From NCBI RefSeq assembly GCF_042648965.1, contig NZ_JBHRYJ010000002.1, positions 670,539 through 734,538 on the forward strand: a stretch of DNA of 64,000 nucleotides. Reading direction: 5' to 3'. The notes under the pieces are model-generated. The model was not told the origin of the DNA and did not search any database. It worked only from the letters and a program-made list of their open reading frames with translations. Shown here piece after piece: positions 17,502 to 25,525 of this stretch. The stretch is from Ferrovibrio xuzhouensis. Its GTDB lineage: Bacteria; Pseudomonadota; Alphaproteobacteria; Ferrovibrionales; Ferrovibrionaceae. A program made the translations under genes and the position numbers. Every line of letters begins with the position of its first letter. Position 1 is the first letter of the stretch.

Positions 17502-17915
17502 ATGCAGACCAATATTCATCGCGTGTGGATTGAGTGGGGCGACGCCGATCCAGCACGGATCGTGTTCTACCCGCGGTATTTCGCCTGGTTCGACGCCGGC
17601 ACCCGGCATCTCTTCGTCAATGCCGGCCTGCCGCTACCCGAGATTTTCGACGAGCATGGCGTGGTGGGCATCCCGATTGCCGAGGCCAACGCCAAATTCC
17701 TGGCGCCGTCGAAATTCGGCGACGAGCTGGAAGTGCACAGCGGCGTCAGCGAATGGAGCGACCGCTACTTCATCCTCAGCCACAAGGTCTACAATGCCGG
17801 CGTGCTCTGCGTGGACGGCTGGGAGCGCCGCGTCTGGGCGGCGCCGCATCCGGACAAGCCGGACCGGCTGAAGGCTCTGCCGGTGCCGGACGTGGTCCGC
17901 GCCGCGCTCAGCTAG
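17502..17915 (+). CDS. 4-hydroxybenzoyl-CoA thioesterase-like hotdog protein
   Basis: This 137-residue hotdog-fold acyl-CoA thioesterase aligns from its start with the Pseudomonas 4-hydroxybenzoyl-CoA thioesterase: EWGDADPARIVFYPRYF holds Asp16, the equivalent of the catalytic Asp17. It would hydrolyse an aroyl-CoA to the free acid plus CoA. In context it may release 4-hydroxybenzoate (or a related acid) at the end of CoA-dependent side-chain degradation, ready for conversion to protocatechuate and the pca enzymes next door. YbgC-type thioesterases share the motif, so the substrate is inferred. It converges with the IclR gene, 14 bp apart. Confidence 0.85.
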   Translation: MQTNIHRVWIEWGDADPARIVFYPRYFAWFDAGTRHLFVNAGLPLPEIFDEHGVVGIPIAEANAKFLAPSKFGDELEVHSGVSEWSDRYFILSHKVYNAGVLCVDGWERRVWAAPHPDKPDRLKALPVPDVVRAALS

Positions 17916-17929
17916 GCGGGGCAGCTCAA

Positions 17930-18685
17930 TCAGGGCAGGGCCGAACGAATGCCCTCGGCCGCATAGAGCAGCGGCGAGAGCACGCGCTGGCGCAGGTCGT
18001 CGACCGTGGTGCGCGCGGCATGGCCGCTGATGTTCATCGCCGCCAGGATGCGGCCGGACTGGTTGCGCACCGGCACCGCGATCGAGCGCAGGCCGACCTC
18101 CAGTTCCTGGTCGACCACGGCATAGCCATTGTGCTGCACCTCGCCGATCAGGCCGCGCAGGGTGGCCGGATCGGTCACCGTATGCGGCGTACGGGCGACG
18201 AATTCGGTCTGCGCGAAGAAGGCATCGAGTTCGGCCGGCCGCAGCGAGGTCAGCAGTACGCGTCCCATCGAAGTGCAGAAAGCGGGCAGGCGGCTGCCGA
18301 TGCCGAGTGCCACCGACATGATGCGCTTGGTCGGCACGCGGGCGACATAGACGATGTCGCTGCCGTCCAGCACCGAGATCGAGCAGGATTCATTTACCTG
18401 CTCGGTCAGCTGCTCCATGAAGGGCTGGGCACGTTCCCAGATATGCATGGAGGTGAGGAAGGCAAAGCCCAGATCGAGCACCCTGGGCGTCAGACGGAAA
18501 TACTTGCCGTCGCCGGTGACATAGCCGAGCTCGCACAGCGTCAGCAGGTAGCGCCGCGCGGCGGCCCGCGTCATGTCGGCGCGGCGGGCGACCTCGCTCA
18601 GCGTCATCTCGTCGTTGTCGCGGTCGAAGGCGGTGATGACACGCAGGCCGCGGGCGAGCGAGGTCGAAAAATCACGCAGGTTCAT
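17930..18685 (-). CDS. pcaR: IclR-family regulator, PcaR/PobR type
   Basis: A 251-residue IclR protein of the PcaR/PcaU/PobR/CatR branch. It starts MNLRDFSTSLARGLRVI, has the winged helix (about residues 10-70, ARRADMTRAAARRYLL) and the effector domain (about 85-245). It diverges from pcaH, and the divergent region holds GTTCGATATTC and the perfect palindrome TTGTGCG-ATTTA-CGCACAA, which resemble the GTTCGATAATCGCAC sites bound by PcaR/PobR family members. It therefore probably activates the pca operon with beta-ketoadipate or protocatechuate as signal. ATG 18685 was chosen by homology; an upstream in-frame start (18751) would run into the operator. Confidence 0.88.
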   Translation of the reverse strand: MNLRDFSTSLARGLRVITAFDRDNDEMTLSEVARRADMTRAAARRYLLTLCELGYVTGDGKYFRLTPRVLDLGFAFLTSMHIWERAQPFMEQLTEQVNESCSISVLDGSDIVYVARVPTKRIMSVALGIGSRLPAFCTSMGRVLLTSLRPAELDAFFAQTEFVARTPHTVTDPATLRGLIGEVQHNGYAVVDQELEVGLRSIAVPVRNQSGRILAAMNISGHAARTTVDDLRQRVLSPLLYAAEGIRSALP

Positions 18686-18717
18686 GCGTTGACAATGGAA
18701 TAATTCCACCCTGTAAT

Positions 18718-18753
18718 GTTCGATATTCAAATTATTGTGCGATTTACGCACAA
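18718..18753. promoter_or_regulatory. PcaR/PobR-type operator between pcaR and pcaH
   Basis: GTTCGATATTC (18718-18728) is followed by a perfect 19-bp inverted repeat, TTGTGCG-ATTTA-CGCACAA (18735-18753). The half GTGCGAT is the complement of ATCGCAC in the published PcaR/PcaU consensus. It lies 33 bp upstream of pcaR and 67 bp upstream of pcaH. Confidence 0.75.
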
Positions 18754-18820
18754 GTCAGTCAAGCGATGCGTGGATATGACGCGGGTCAGGTCATCGGTAT
18801 CTGGCCGACGGGAGGAACAG

Positions 18821-19528
18821 ATGAACGAGATCGTGGGCTACAAACGCCCGGCCCCGGGCACACAGCCGAACTACCTGCACCCGCCGTATCAGTCCTCGAT
18901 CCGCCGCGCGCCCGGCAAGCCGCTCATCCTGCTGCCGCACACCCTGTCGGAAGTGACCGGCCCGCTGTTCGGCCACGAGCTGGTCGGGCCGACCGACCAC
19001 GACCTGACCAAGCAGCATGCCGGCGAGCCGATCGGCGAGCGCATGATCCTCAGCGGCCGGGTGCTCGATGAAAATGGCCGGCCGGTGCCGCGCACGCTCA
19101 TCGAACTGTGGCAGGCCAATTCCACCGGCCGCTACCGCCACGCCATCGACCAGCACGACGCGCCGCTCGATCCGAATTTCACCGGCTATGGCCGCACCGT
19201 CACCGACGACGAGGGCCGCTATCGCTTCGTCACCGTCAAGCCCGGCGCCTATCCCTGGCGCAACCACCACAATGCCTGGCGGCCGCAGCATATCCATCTG
19301 TCGCTGTTCGGGCCGAGCTTCATGACCCGGCTGGTCACCCAGATGTATTTCCAGGGCGATCCGCTGTTGCCGCTCGACCCGATCTTCAACTGCGTCACCG
19401 ACCAGCGCGCCCGCGACAGCATGATCGCCACCTTCGATCTCGAGACCACGGTGCCGGAATTCGCGCTGGGCTATCGCTGGGACATCGTCCTGCGTGGCCG
19501 CGATGCCACGCCGTTCGAGCAGAAGTGA
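18821..19528 (+). CDS. pcaH: Protocatechuate 3,4-dioxygenase beta subunit
   Basis: The 235-residue iron-binding subunit of the intradiol dioxygenase that opens protocatechuate to 3-carboxy-cis,cis-muconate. All four ferric ligands are present with the exact spacing of the Pseudomonas enzyme: Tyr105 (GRYRH), Tyr144 (GAYPW), His157 and His159 (QHIHLS). The start ATG 18821 has GGAGGAA 5 bases upstream. pcaG follows after 11 bp, and the operon continues with pcaB, pcaD and pcaC. Control by the divergent PcaR-type regulator is likely. Confidence 0.96.
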   Translation: MNEIVGYKRPAPGTQPNYLHPPYQSSIRRAPGKPLILLPHTLSEVTGPLFGHELVGPTDHDLTKQHAGEPIGERMILSGRVLDENGRPVPRTLIELWQANSTGRYRHAIDQHDAPLDPNFTGYGRTVTDDEGRYRFVTVKPGAYPWRNHHNAWRPQHIHLSLFGPSFMTRLVTQMYFQGDPLLPLDPIFNCVTDQRARDSMIATFDLETTVPEFALGYRWDIVLRGRDATPFEQK

Positions 19529-19539
19529 AGGTGTCCGTC

Positions 19540-20109
19540 ATGAGTCTTATTCCCACCGCTTCGCAGACGGTCGGCCCCTACCTGCATCTCGGCCTGACCC
19601 CGATCACCATTGCGGATATCGCCAGGGATGCCGCGAAGGGCGAGACGATCGTCATTTCCGGCCGCGTGCTGGATGGCGAAGGCAAGCCTATCCCCGATGC
19701 CCTGCTGGAATTCTGGCAGGCCAATGCCGACGGCAAATACGCCCATCCGGAAGATACCCAGGACAAGCCGCTGGACGGCAAGTTCATCGGTTTCGGCCGC
19801 GTGCCGACCGACAAGGACGGCCGGTACAAATTCACCACCATCAAGCCCGGCGCGGTGCCGGGCCCGGGCAATATGCTGCAGGCGCCGCATATCGTGGTCT
19901 GCGTGTTCATGCGCGGCATGCTGCGGCATCTGTATACCCGCATCTATTTCGCCGACGAGGCGGCCAATGCCAACGATCCGGTGCTCGGTCTGATTGAAGA
20001 CGCAGGCCGTCGCGGCACGCTGCTGGCCGGTACCGTCGCCGGCAAGGGCGAATACACCTGGAATATCGTCATGCAGGGAGAGGGCGAGACGGTATTTTTC
20101 GATTGTTGA
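19540..20109 (+). CDS. pcaG: Protocatechuate 3,4-dioxygenase alpha subunit
   Basis: A 189-residue intradiol dioxygenase alpha chain starting MSLIPTASQTVGPYLHLGL. It has the family fold but lacks the full set of iron ligands, as expected for PcaG, which shapes the active site with PcaH. It starts 11 bp after pcaH. A GTG at 19531 in frame would add three residues. Downstream lies a 196-bp spacer with a frameshifted gene remnant before pcaB, unusual in an otherwise tight operon. Confidence 0.95.
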   Translation: MSLIPTASQTVGPYLHLGLTPITIADIARDAAKGETIVISGRVLDGEGKPIPDALLEFWQANADGKYAHPEDTQDKPLDGKFIGFGRVPTDKDGRYKFTTIKPGAVPGPGNMLQAPHIVVCVFMRGMLRHLYTRIYFADEAANANDPVLGLIEDAGRRGTLLAGTVAGKGEYTWNIVMQGEGETVFFDC

Positions 20110-20162
20110 GTCCTGCACAAGGCGAAGCGGCAGGAAACAGTGACGAGAATCCGCCGCATCGC

Positions 20163-20297
20163 AGCGACGCCCTGACCGCGGCGGCCGTGGTGGCCGGCCT
20201 GAACGTCTTTGTCATCAACAAGCTGGCGCGCAACATGCCGATGCGGCAGACTTTCCCTGGCTGACCTACGGCCTGCTGACCCTGGTGAACTGGTAAA
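20163..20297 (+). pseudogene. Frameshifted remnant of a membrane protein C-terminus
   Basis: Between pcaG and pcaB a short stretch shows the strong G/C third-position bias of real genes here. It encodes a hydrophobic segment (TAAAVVAGLNVFVINKLA) in one frame up to about 20254. A continuation in the next frame (FPWLTYGLLTLVNW, stop TAA at 20294-20296) follows after an apparent single-base loss near 20250. No start codon with a ribosome site and no N-terminal part exist. It looks like the tail of a deleted transporter-type gene. A faint likeness to NRAMP-type C-termini is not enough to name it. Confidence 0.45.
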
Positions 20298-20305
20298 GGC
20301 TTCCC

Positions 20306-21658
20306 ATGACTGCGACTGCCACCGGCCTGTTCGATCCTCTGTTCTCGACCGGGGCGGCCGCTGCGGCGCTGTCGGACCGGGCGCGGCTGCAGGGCATGCT
20401 GGATTTCGAGGCGGCGCTGGCCCGCGCCGAAGCGGCCGTGGGCGTGATCCCGGCCGCGGCGCCGGCCGCCATCACCGCGGCCTGCGATGCCGGATTGTAT
20501 GATCTGGCGGCGCTGTCTGCCGCCATTGCCAATACCGGCAACCCGGCGATCCCGATGGTCAAGCAGCTGACCGCCCGGGTGGCGAAGGCCGACCCGGAGG
20601 CCGCGCGGTTCGTGCACTGGGGCGCCACCAGCCAGGACGCCATGGATACCGGCCTGGTGCTGCAATTGCGGCAGGCGCTCGGCGGCATCGAAGCCGACCT
20701 GAGCCGCCTGTCGGCGGCGCTGGCGAAACTTGCCGCGGTCCACCGCGACACGCCGGTCGTCGGCCGCACCTGGCTGCAGCACGCCCTGCCGGTCACCTTC
20801 GGCATGAAAGTGGCAAGCTGGCTCGATGCCGTCGAGCGGCACCGAGCGCGTTTCGATGAACTGAAGCCGCGGCTGTTCGTCGTCCAGCTCGGCGGCGCCG
20901 CCGGGTCGCTGGCCTCGCTCGGTGATCGCGGCTTCGATGTTGCCCGCGCGCTGGCTGACGACCTGAAGCTCGGCCTGCCCGACATGCCCTGGCATACGGC
21001 GCGCGACCGGGTGGCCGAATGCGCCACCATGCTCGGCCTCATGACCGGCAGCCTCGGCAAGATCGCCCGCGATGTCTCGCTGATGATGCAGACCGATGTC
21101 GGCGAGGCCTTCGAGCCGGCCGGCGCCGGTCGCGGCGGCTCGTCCACCATGCCGCACAAGCGCAATCCGGTCAGCGGCGCGGCCGTGCTGTCGGCAGCGA
21201 TCCGCGTGCCGCATCTGGTCGGCACCATCCTGTCGGCGATGCCGCAGGACCATGAGCGCGGCCTTGGCGGCTGGCATGCCGAATGGGAAACGCTGCCCGC
21301 GCTGGTGCGGCTCGCCGCCGGTGCCACCGCGCAGATGGCGGATGTCTGTGCCGGCCTCGAGGTCGATGCCGCACGGATGCGCAGCAACCTCGACGAAACC
21401 CGCGGCCTGATCATGGCCGAGGGCGTGATGATGGCGCTGGGCGCCAAGATCGGCCGGCTGGCGGCACACGACCTGATCGAGGATGCCTGCCACAGGGCGG
21501 TGGCGGAACAGCGCCACCTGCGCGACGTGCTGGGCGAAGAGGCGAAGGTAACGGCGCATCTCGATGCGGCAGCGCTGGATCGCCTGTTCGATCCGCTCGG
21601 CTATGTCGGCGTCGCGCCGGCCATGGTCGACCGCGTGCTTGCCGCACGACGCAAATAA
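20306..21658 (+). CDS. pcaB: 3-carboxy-cis,cis-muconate cycloisomerase
   Basis: The 450-residue member of the fumarase/aspartase superfamily has the signature GSSTMPHKRNP (about residues 279-289) and the catalytic region TSQDAMDTG earlier. In the pca order it converts 3-carboxymuconate to gamma-carboxymuconolactone. It is followed 17 bp later by pcaD. The start ATG at 20306 lacks a strong ribosome site, but the N-terminus (FDPLFSTG) matches the family. Confidence 0.94.
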   Translation: MTATATGLFDPLFSTGAAAAALSDRARLQGMLDFEAALARAEAAVGVIPAAAPAAITAACDAGLYDLAALSAAIANTGNPAIPMVKQLTARVAKADPEAARFVHWGATSQDAMDTGLVLQLRQALGGIEADLSRLSAALAKLAAVHRDTPVVGRTWLQHALPVTFGMKVASWLDAVERHRARFDELKPRLFVVQLGGAAGSLASLGDRGFDVARALADDLKLGLPDMPWHTARDRVAECATMLGLMTGSLGKIARDVSLMMQTDVGEAFEPAGAGRGGSSTMPHKRNPVSGAAVLSAAIRVPHLVGTILSAMPQDHERGLGGWHAEWETLPALVRLAAGATAQMADVCAGLEVDAARMRSNLDETRGLIMAEGVMMALGAKIGRLAAHDLIEDACHRAVAEQRHLRDVLGEEAKVTAHLDAAALDRLFDPLGYVGVAPAMVDRVLAARRK

Positions 21659-21675
21659 CCGCTTCTGGAGGAATC

Positions 21676-22458
21676 ATGCCGTATATCGCCTGCGACGACG
21701 GGGTCAGCCTGCATTACCGTTTCGACGGCCCGGAGACAGCGCCGGTGCTGGTGATGTCGAATTCGCTCGGCACCGACCTTGGCATGTGGGAGCCGCAGAT
21801 GCCGGCGCTGACCGGCGCTTTTCGCGTGCTGCGCTACGATACCCGCGGCCATGGCCTGTCCGGCCTGTCGCCGGCGCCTTACGGCGTCGACCGGCTCGGC
21901 CGCGACGTGCTGGCCCTGATGGATGAACTCAAGATCGGCCAGGCGGCCTTCTGCGGGCTGTCCATGGGCGGCATGACCGGCATGTGGCTCGGCGTCCATG
22001 CCCCGTCCCGCTTCAGTCATCTGGTGCTGTGCAATACGGCCGCCAGGATCGGCACGCCGGAGGTCTGGAACACCCGTATCGCCACCGTGCGCCAGGGCGG
22101 CATGGGCGCCATCGTGCAGGGCGTGATCCAGCGCTGGTTCACCGAGGGCTTCGTCCCGGCTGAGCCGCAGGCGGTCGAAAAAATCTCCGCCATGCTGCTG
22201 GCCACCGCGCTGGAAGGCTATTGCGGCGCCTGCGAAGCGGTGCGCGACATGGATCAGCGCCAGGACATTGCCGCGATCCGCAATCCGGTGCTGGTGATCG
22301 CCGGCACCCATGATCTGGCGACCCCGGCCGCCGATGGGCATCTCGTGGCCGATGCCATCCCCGGCGCGCGCTATGTCGAGCTGCCGGCCGCCCATCTGTC
22401 CAACATCGAATGCCGGGACGCCTTCACGGCGGCGCTGACCGGCTTTCTCGGCGCCTGA
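21676..22458 (+). CDS. pcaD: 3-oxoadipate enol-lactonase
   Basis: A 260-residue alpha/beta hydrolase with the nucleophile elbow GLSMGG, a HDLATP acid-loop region and the C-terminal AAHLSNIE histidine. In the pca operon it hydrolyses beta-ketoadipate enol-lactone to beta-ketoadipate. The ATG at 21676 has GGAGGAA just upstream. It precedes a separate pcaC, so the two activities are not fused here as they are in some actinobacteria. Confidence 0.95.
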   Translation: MPYIACDDGVSLHYRFDGPETAPVLVMSNSLGTDLGMWEPQMPALTGAFRVLRYDTRGHGLSGLSPAPYGVDRLGRDVLALMDELKIGQAAFCGLSMGGMTGMWLGVHAPSRFSHLVLCNTAARIGTPEVWNTRIATVRQGGMGAIVQGVIQRWFTEGFVPAEPQAVEKISAMLLATALEGYCGACEAVRDMDQRQDIAAIRNPVLVIAGTHDLATPAADGHLVADAIPGARYVELPAAHLSNIECRDAFTAALTGFLGA

Positions 22459-22474
22459 CGGCAGGAGAGACATC

Positions 22475-22864
22475 ATGGATGACACAGATCGCTACAAGGC
22501 CGGCATGCAGGTCCGCCGCGCGGTACTGGGCGAGGCCCATGTCGACCGCTCGCTGACCAAAATCAATCCGTTCAACGAGGAGTTCCAGAATCTCATTACC
22601 CGCTATGCCTGGGGCGAGATCTGGACACGGCCCGGCCTCGACCGCAAGACGCGCAGCTGCATGACGCTGTCGATGATGATTGCGCTGAACCGGCCGGACG
22701 AGTTCAAGTTGCATGTGAAGGCCGCCTTCAACAACGGCCTGACCCGCGAGGACATCAAGGAAGTGATCCTGCAGGCCGCCATTTATTGCGGCGTGCCGGC
22801 GGCGAACAGCGCCGTGCATCTGGCCGAGGAAGTCTTCGCCCAGATGGAAAAAGACGCCGGCTAG
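22475..22864 (+). CDS. pcaC: 4-carboxymuconolactone decarboxylase
   Basis: This 129-residue CMD-family protein has the typical RKTRSCMTLSMMIALNR core and the helical segment GLTREDIKEVILQAAIYCG. It removes CO2 from gamma-carboxymuconolactone to give the enol-lactone used by PcaD. It is the last gene of the cluster and is followed by a bidirectional terminator. The thioether-forming CoA transferase (pcaIJ) and pcaF are not in this cluster. Confidence 0.95.
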   Translation: MDDTDRYKAGMQVRRAVLGEAHVDRSLTKINPFNEEFQNLITRYAWGEIWTRPGLDRKTRSCMTLSMMIALNRPDEFKLHVKAAFNNGLTREDIKEVILQAAIYCGVPAANSAVHLAEEVFAQMEKDAG

Positions 22865-22892
22865 GGCAGCCGCAGCCCTGTCCCAAAAATGA

Positions 22893-22930
22893 AAACGGCG
22901 CCCGGGATGCCCGGACGCCGTTTCTGTTTT
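22893..22930. terminator. Bidirectional terminator between pcaC and the RNA helicase gene
   Basis: AACGGCG and CGCCGTT, continued by CCGGG and CCCGG around an ATG loop, make an imperfect 12-bp stem at 22895-22923. A T-rich tail follows on the plus strand and an A-run precedes it (T-run on the minus strand). It sits between two convergent genes. Confidence 0.75.
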
Positions 22931-22947
22931 CGTATATCCGCTGGCGG

Positions 22948-24402
22948 TCAGCCGGCGCGGGCCTGGCTGCGGTTCTGACCGCCGCCGAAGCCGCGGCCGC
23001 CGCCATTGTGGCCGCCCGGCTTCTTCTTATGGAAGGGACGGCCGCCCGGCTTGTGGGCCTGCTGCGGACGGTCTTGGCGCTGGCCATCCTGGGCCTCATG
23101 GCGCGGGCCTTCGTGACGCTGGCCTTCGCTGCGATGGCCGCCGCCATTGCGGCTGCCATTAGGGCGCTGGCCCTGACGCTGGCCTTCGTTGCGGTGACCA
23201 TGGGACCGCGGCTGTTCGCGGCTGTCCTGCCGGTCATTCTGGTTGGCAACGGCGCTGGCCGCGGCCAGCGCCTCGTCGCTGCGCCGGTCGCTGGTGGCGA
23301 TCCGTTGCCGGGTCACGCGCTCGATGTCGCGCAGCAGGCCGCGTTCGTCCTGGGCGCAGAAGGAAATCGCCGCGCCGTCCTTGCCGGCGCGGGCGGTACG
23401 GCCGATGCGGTGCACATAGCTTTCCGGCACGTTCGGCAGCTCGAAGTTTACCACATGGCTGACGCCGGTGACGTCGATGCCGCGGGCGGCGATGTCGGTG
23501 GCAACCAGCACGCGGATGCGGCCGGCCTTGAAATCGGCGAGGGCGCGCTCGCGCTGGCTCTGCGACTTGTTGCCGTGGATGGCGGCCGCCGGCACCTTGC
23601 TGTTCTCGAGGTGGCGGGCGACGCGGTCGGCGCCATGCTTGGTGCGGGTGAACACCAGGGTCCGCTCCATGGCCGGATCGAGCATGATCTCGGCCAGCAG
23701 GGCGCGCTTGCGGTCGGCCTCGACGAAGATCACCGACTGGTCGATGCGCTCGACCGTGGTGGCGGCCGGGGTCACCTCGACGCGGATCGGTTCGCGCAGG
23801 AAGCCGGCGGCGAGCTGGCCGATCGAGGCCGGCATGGTGGCCGAGAAGAACAGGCTCTGACGCTGCTTGGGCAGGGCGGCCGAAATCTTGCGGATCGCAT
23901 GGACGAAGCCGAGGTCGAGCATCTGATCGGCCTCGTCGAGCACCACGGTCTCGACGTTGGCGAGGCTCAGCGTGCGGCGGTCCATATGGTCGATCAGGCG
24001 ACCCGGCGTGGCCACCAGGATGTCGACGCCGCGGCCCAGCGTCTGGATCTGCGGGTGCATGCCGACGCCGCCGAAGACGGTGGTGATCGACAGGCCCATT
24101 TCGCGGCCATAGGTGCGGAACTTGTCGGCGATCTGGGCGGCCAGTTCACGGGTCGGGCTGAGGATCAGCGCGCGGCAGGTCTTCGGCGCCGGGCGGTGAC
24201 GGGTGTCGACCAGGCGCTGCAGGATCGGCAGCGCGAAGGCCGCCGTCTTGCCGGTGCCGGTCTGGGCGATGCCGAGCAGGTCACGGCCGGCGAGAACCGG
24301 CGGGATGGCCTGGGCCTGAATCGGGGTGGGCTGGGTGTACTTGCCGGCAGTCAGCGCGTTGAGAAGCGGCTGGGACAGGCCGAGGTCGTTGAAACTGGTC
24401 AA
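22948..24402 (-). CDS. DEAD-box ATP-dependent RNA helicase (RhlE-like)
   Basis: A 484-residue helicase: Q-motif region near the start (YTQPTPIQAQAI), Walker A AQTGTGKT, DEAD box (VVLDEADQM), SAT, and C-terminal HRIGRTAR. The last ~110 residues form a disordered tail rich in Arg, Gly, His, Asn and Gln, typical of RNA-binding tails in RhlE-type proteins. No ATG fits. TTG at 24402 (read as fMet, then TSFNDLGLS) has AAGGAT 6 bases upstream and places the family N-terminus correctly. It unwinds RNA in ribosome assembly or decay. The leader upstream contains stem-loops that may be used for autoregulation. Confidence 0.9.
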   Translation of the reverse strand: MTSFNDLGLSQPLLNALTAGKYTQPTPIQAQAIPPVLAGRDLLGIAQTGTGKTAAFALPILQRLVDTRHRPAPKTCRALILSPTRELAAQIADKFRTYGREMGLSITTVFGGVGMHPQIQTLGRGVDILVATPGRLIDHMDRRTLSLANVETVVLDEADQMLDLGFVHAIRKISAALPKQRQSLFFSATMPASIGQLAAGFLREPIRVEVTPAATTVERIDQSVIFVEADRKRALLAEIMLDPAMERTLVFTRTKHGADRVARHLENSKVPAAAIHGNKSQSQRERALADFKAGRIRVLVATDIAARGIDVTGVSHVVNFELPNVPESYVHRIGRTARAGKDGAAISFCAQDERGLLRDIERVTRQRIATSDRRSDEALAAASAVANQNDRQDSREQPRSHGHRNEGQRQGQRPNGSRNGGGHRSEGQRHEGPRHEAQDGQRQDRPQQAHKPGGRPFHKKKPGGHNGGGRGFGGGQNRSQARAG

Positions 24403-24434
24403 AACAGAATCCTTGCATGGGGCGCACGACGGCA

Positions 24435-24452
24435 GCAGGCGGGTTCGCCTGC
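24435..24452 (-). other. Stem-loop in the helicase leader
   Basis: GCAGGCG and CGCCTGC form a perfect 7-bp stem with a GGTT loop, about 33 bases upstream of the TTG start on the transcribed strand. A further pair, ACGCGGG and CCCGCGT, lies about 20-45 bases beyond it. The rest of the 253-bp gap 24403-24655 shows no gene. Confidence 0.35.
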
Positions 24453-24655
24453 AATGCAGCGGTCGGACGCGGGTCCGGTAAAAACGTCCCCGCGTGACCT
24501 GGGTCGTGAGTGGGAATTCGAGGCGTCGGGCAGGACGGATCAGCGATCTCTGGGGCGATTCAGCTGTCCGCTCACGCGGCCGCAACGCAAAAGCCGTGGA
24601 TAACGGCAGGCGCTATATGGGCCGTATGCGGCCCGTCGTCAAGCGAAATAACCGG

Positions 24656-25510
24656 TTATGGCCGGAAACCGTACAATTCGGCCGGATTGTCGACAAAGAT
24701 CTTCTGCCGGTCGGCCGCGTTCGGCGCCCAGTCGAGCATCAGGTCGAGCAGGGCGGCCTCGTTCGGATAGCCGAACTTGTGGGCCTGGGCATGGGGGAAG
24801 TTGCTGGCCCAGATCATCCGCTCCGGGGCGGCTTTCACCAATGCGCGGGCCAGCACGCTGACATCCTCATAGGCCGGACCGCCAGTTTTGGAAGTTTCAT
24901 AGGCGGCCGCCAGCTTGACCCAGACCCGGCCGCTGTCGACCAGTCGCAGCAGGCACTGGAAGGATGGGTGGTCGACGGGTACAGGCTCGAGGAACTTGCC
25001 GATATGGTCGATCACCACCTTGCAGGGCAGGCGGCGGATGGTCGCCTCGTGCTGCGGCAGGTCGCGGCCATCGAGCTGCACCAGCACATGCCAGCTAAAG
25101 GCATGCACACGGGCGGCCATCTCTTCCAGCACGTCGAGGCCAAGCGTGCCGCCGAGCAGGGCCATGACACGCAGGCCGCGCGCCCCGGCTTTGGTCAGGC
25201 GGTCGAGTTCAGCATCGCTGACGCCCGGTTTGACCACCACGACACCACGCGCTGCATCCCCCAGTTCCGCGACCGCATCCATGGTCAACTGGTTGTCGTC
25301 GCCATAGGCATTCGGCTGCACGACGACGACGCGCTGGATGCCGAGCCAGTCCATCACCTGGCGGTAATCGGCCACCGAAGCGTCCGGCGGTGTCGGCGTG
25401 CCGGGCAGGGTAGGATAGCGGCCGTTGTAGAAATGGATATGGGTGTCGCAGGCGCCGGCCGGCATCTGCAGTTTCGGCCTGGTGCCGGTCAGGATGCGGG
25501 TATAGCTCAT
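24656..25510 (-). CDS. gli: Amidohydrolase-fold D-galactarolactone isomerase
   Basis: A 284-residue metal-dependent hydrolase-fold protein with CDTHIHFYN near residue 22 and a C-terminal NPAELYGF segment, as in PDC-hydrolase-like amidohydrolases. The closest known function is the Agrobacterium D-galactarolactone isomerase, which interconverts lactone ring forms. That gene also lies next to the cycloisomerase and uronate dehydrogenase genes, exactly as here. It starts 15 bp after the cycloisomerase stop, so it is the last gene of the uronate operon. Other lactone hydrolases share the fold; context decides. Confidence 0.8.
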   Translation of the reverse strand: MSYTRILTGTRPKLQMPAGACDTHIHFYNGRYPTLPGTPTPPDASVADYRQVMDWLGIQRVVVVQPNAYGDDNQLTMDAVAELGDAARGVVVVKPGVSDAELDRLTKAGARGLRVMALLGGTLGLDVLEEMAARVHAFSWHVLVQLDGRDLPQHEATIRRLPCKVVIDHIGKFLEPVPVDHPSFQCLLRLVDSGRVWVKLAAAYETSKTGGPAYEDVSVLARALVKAAPERMIWASNFPHAQAHKFGYPNEAALLDLMLDWAPNAADRQKIFVDNPAELYGFRP

Positions 25511-25525
25511 CGGGGGTCTCCGGGG

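Noticed and set aside
22941..23260. Apparent repeats in the helicase C-terminal coding region
   Set aside because: They are codon-level repeats encoding the R/G/H/Q-rich tail, not a DNA repeat element.
22786..24603. Plus-strand frame of about 600 codons opposite the helicase
   Set aside because: The Ala/Gly-rich start is the reverse image of the helicase low-complexity tail; no family pattern.
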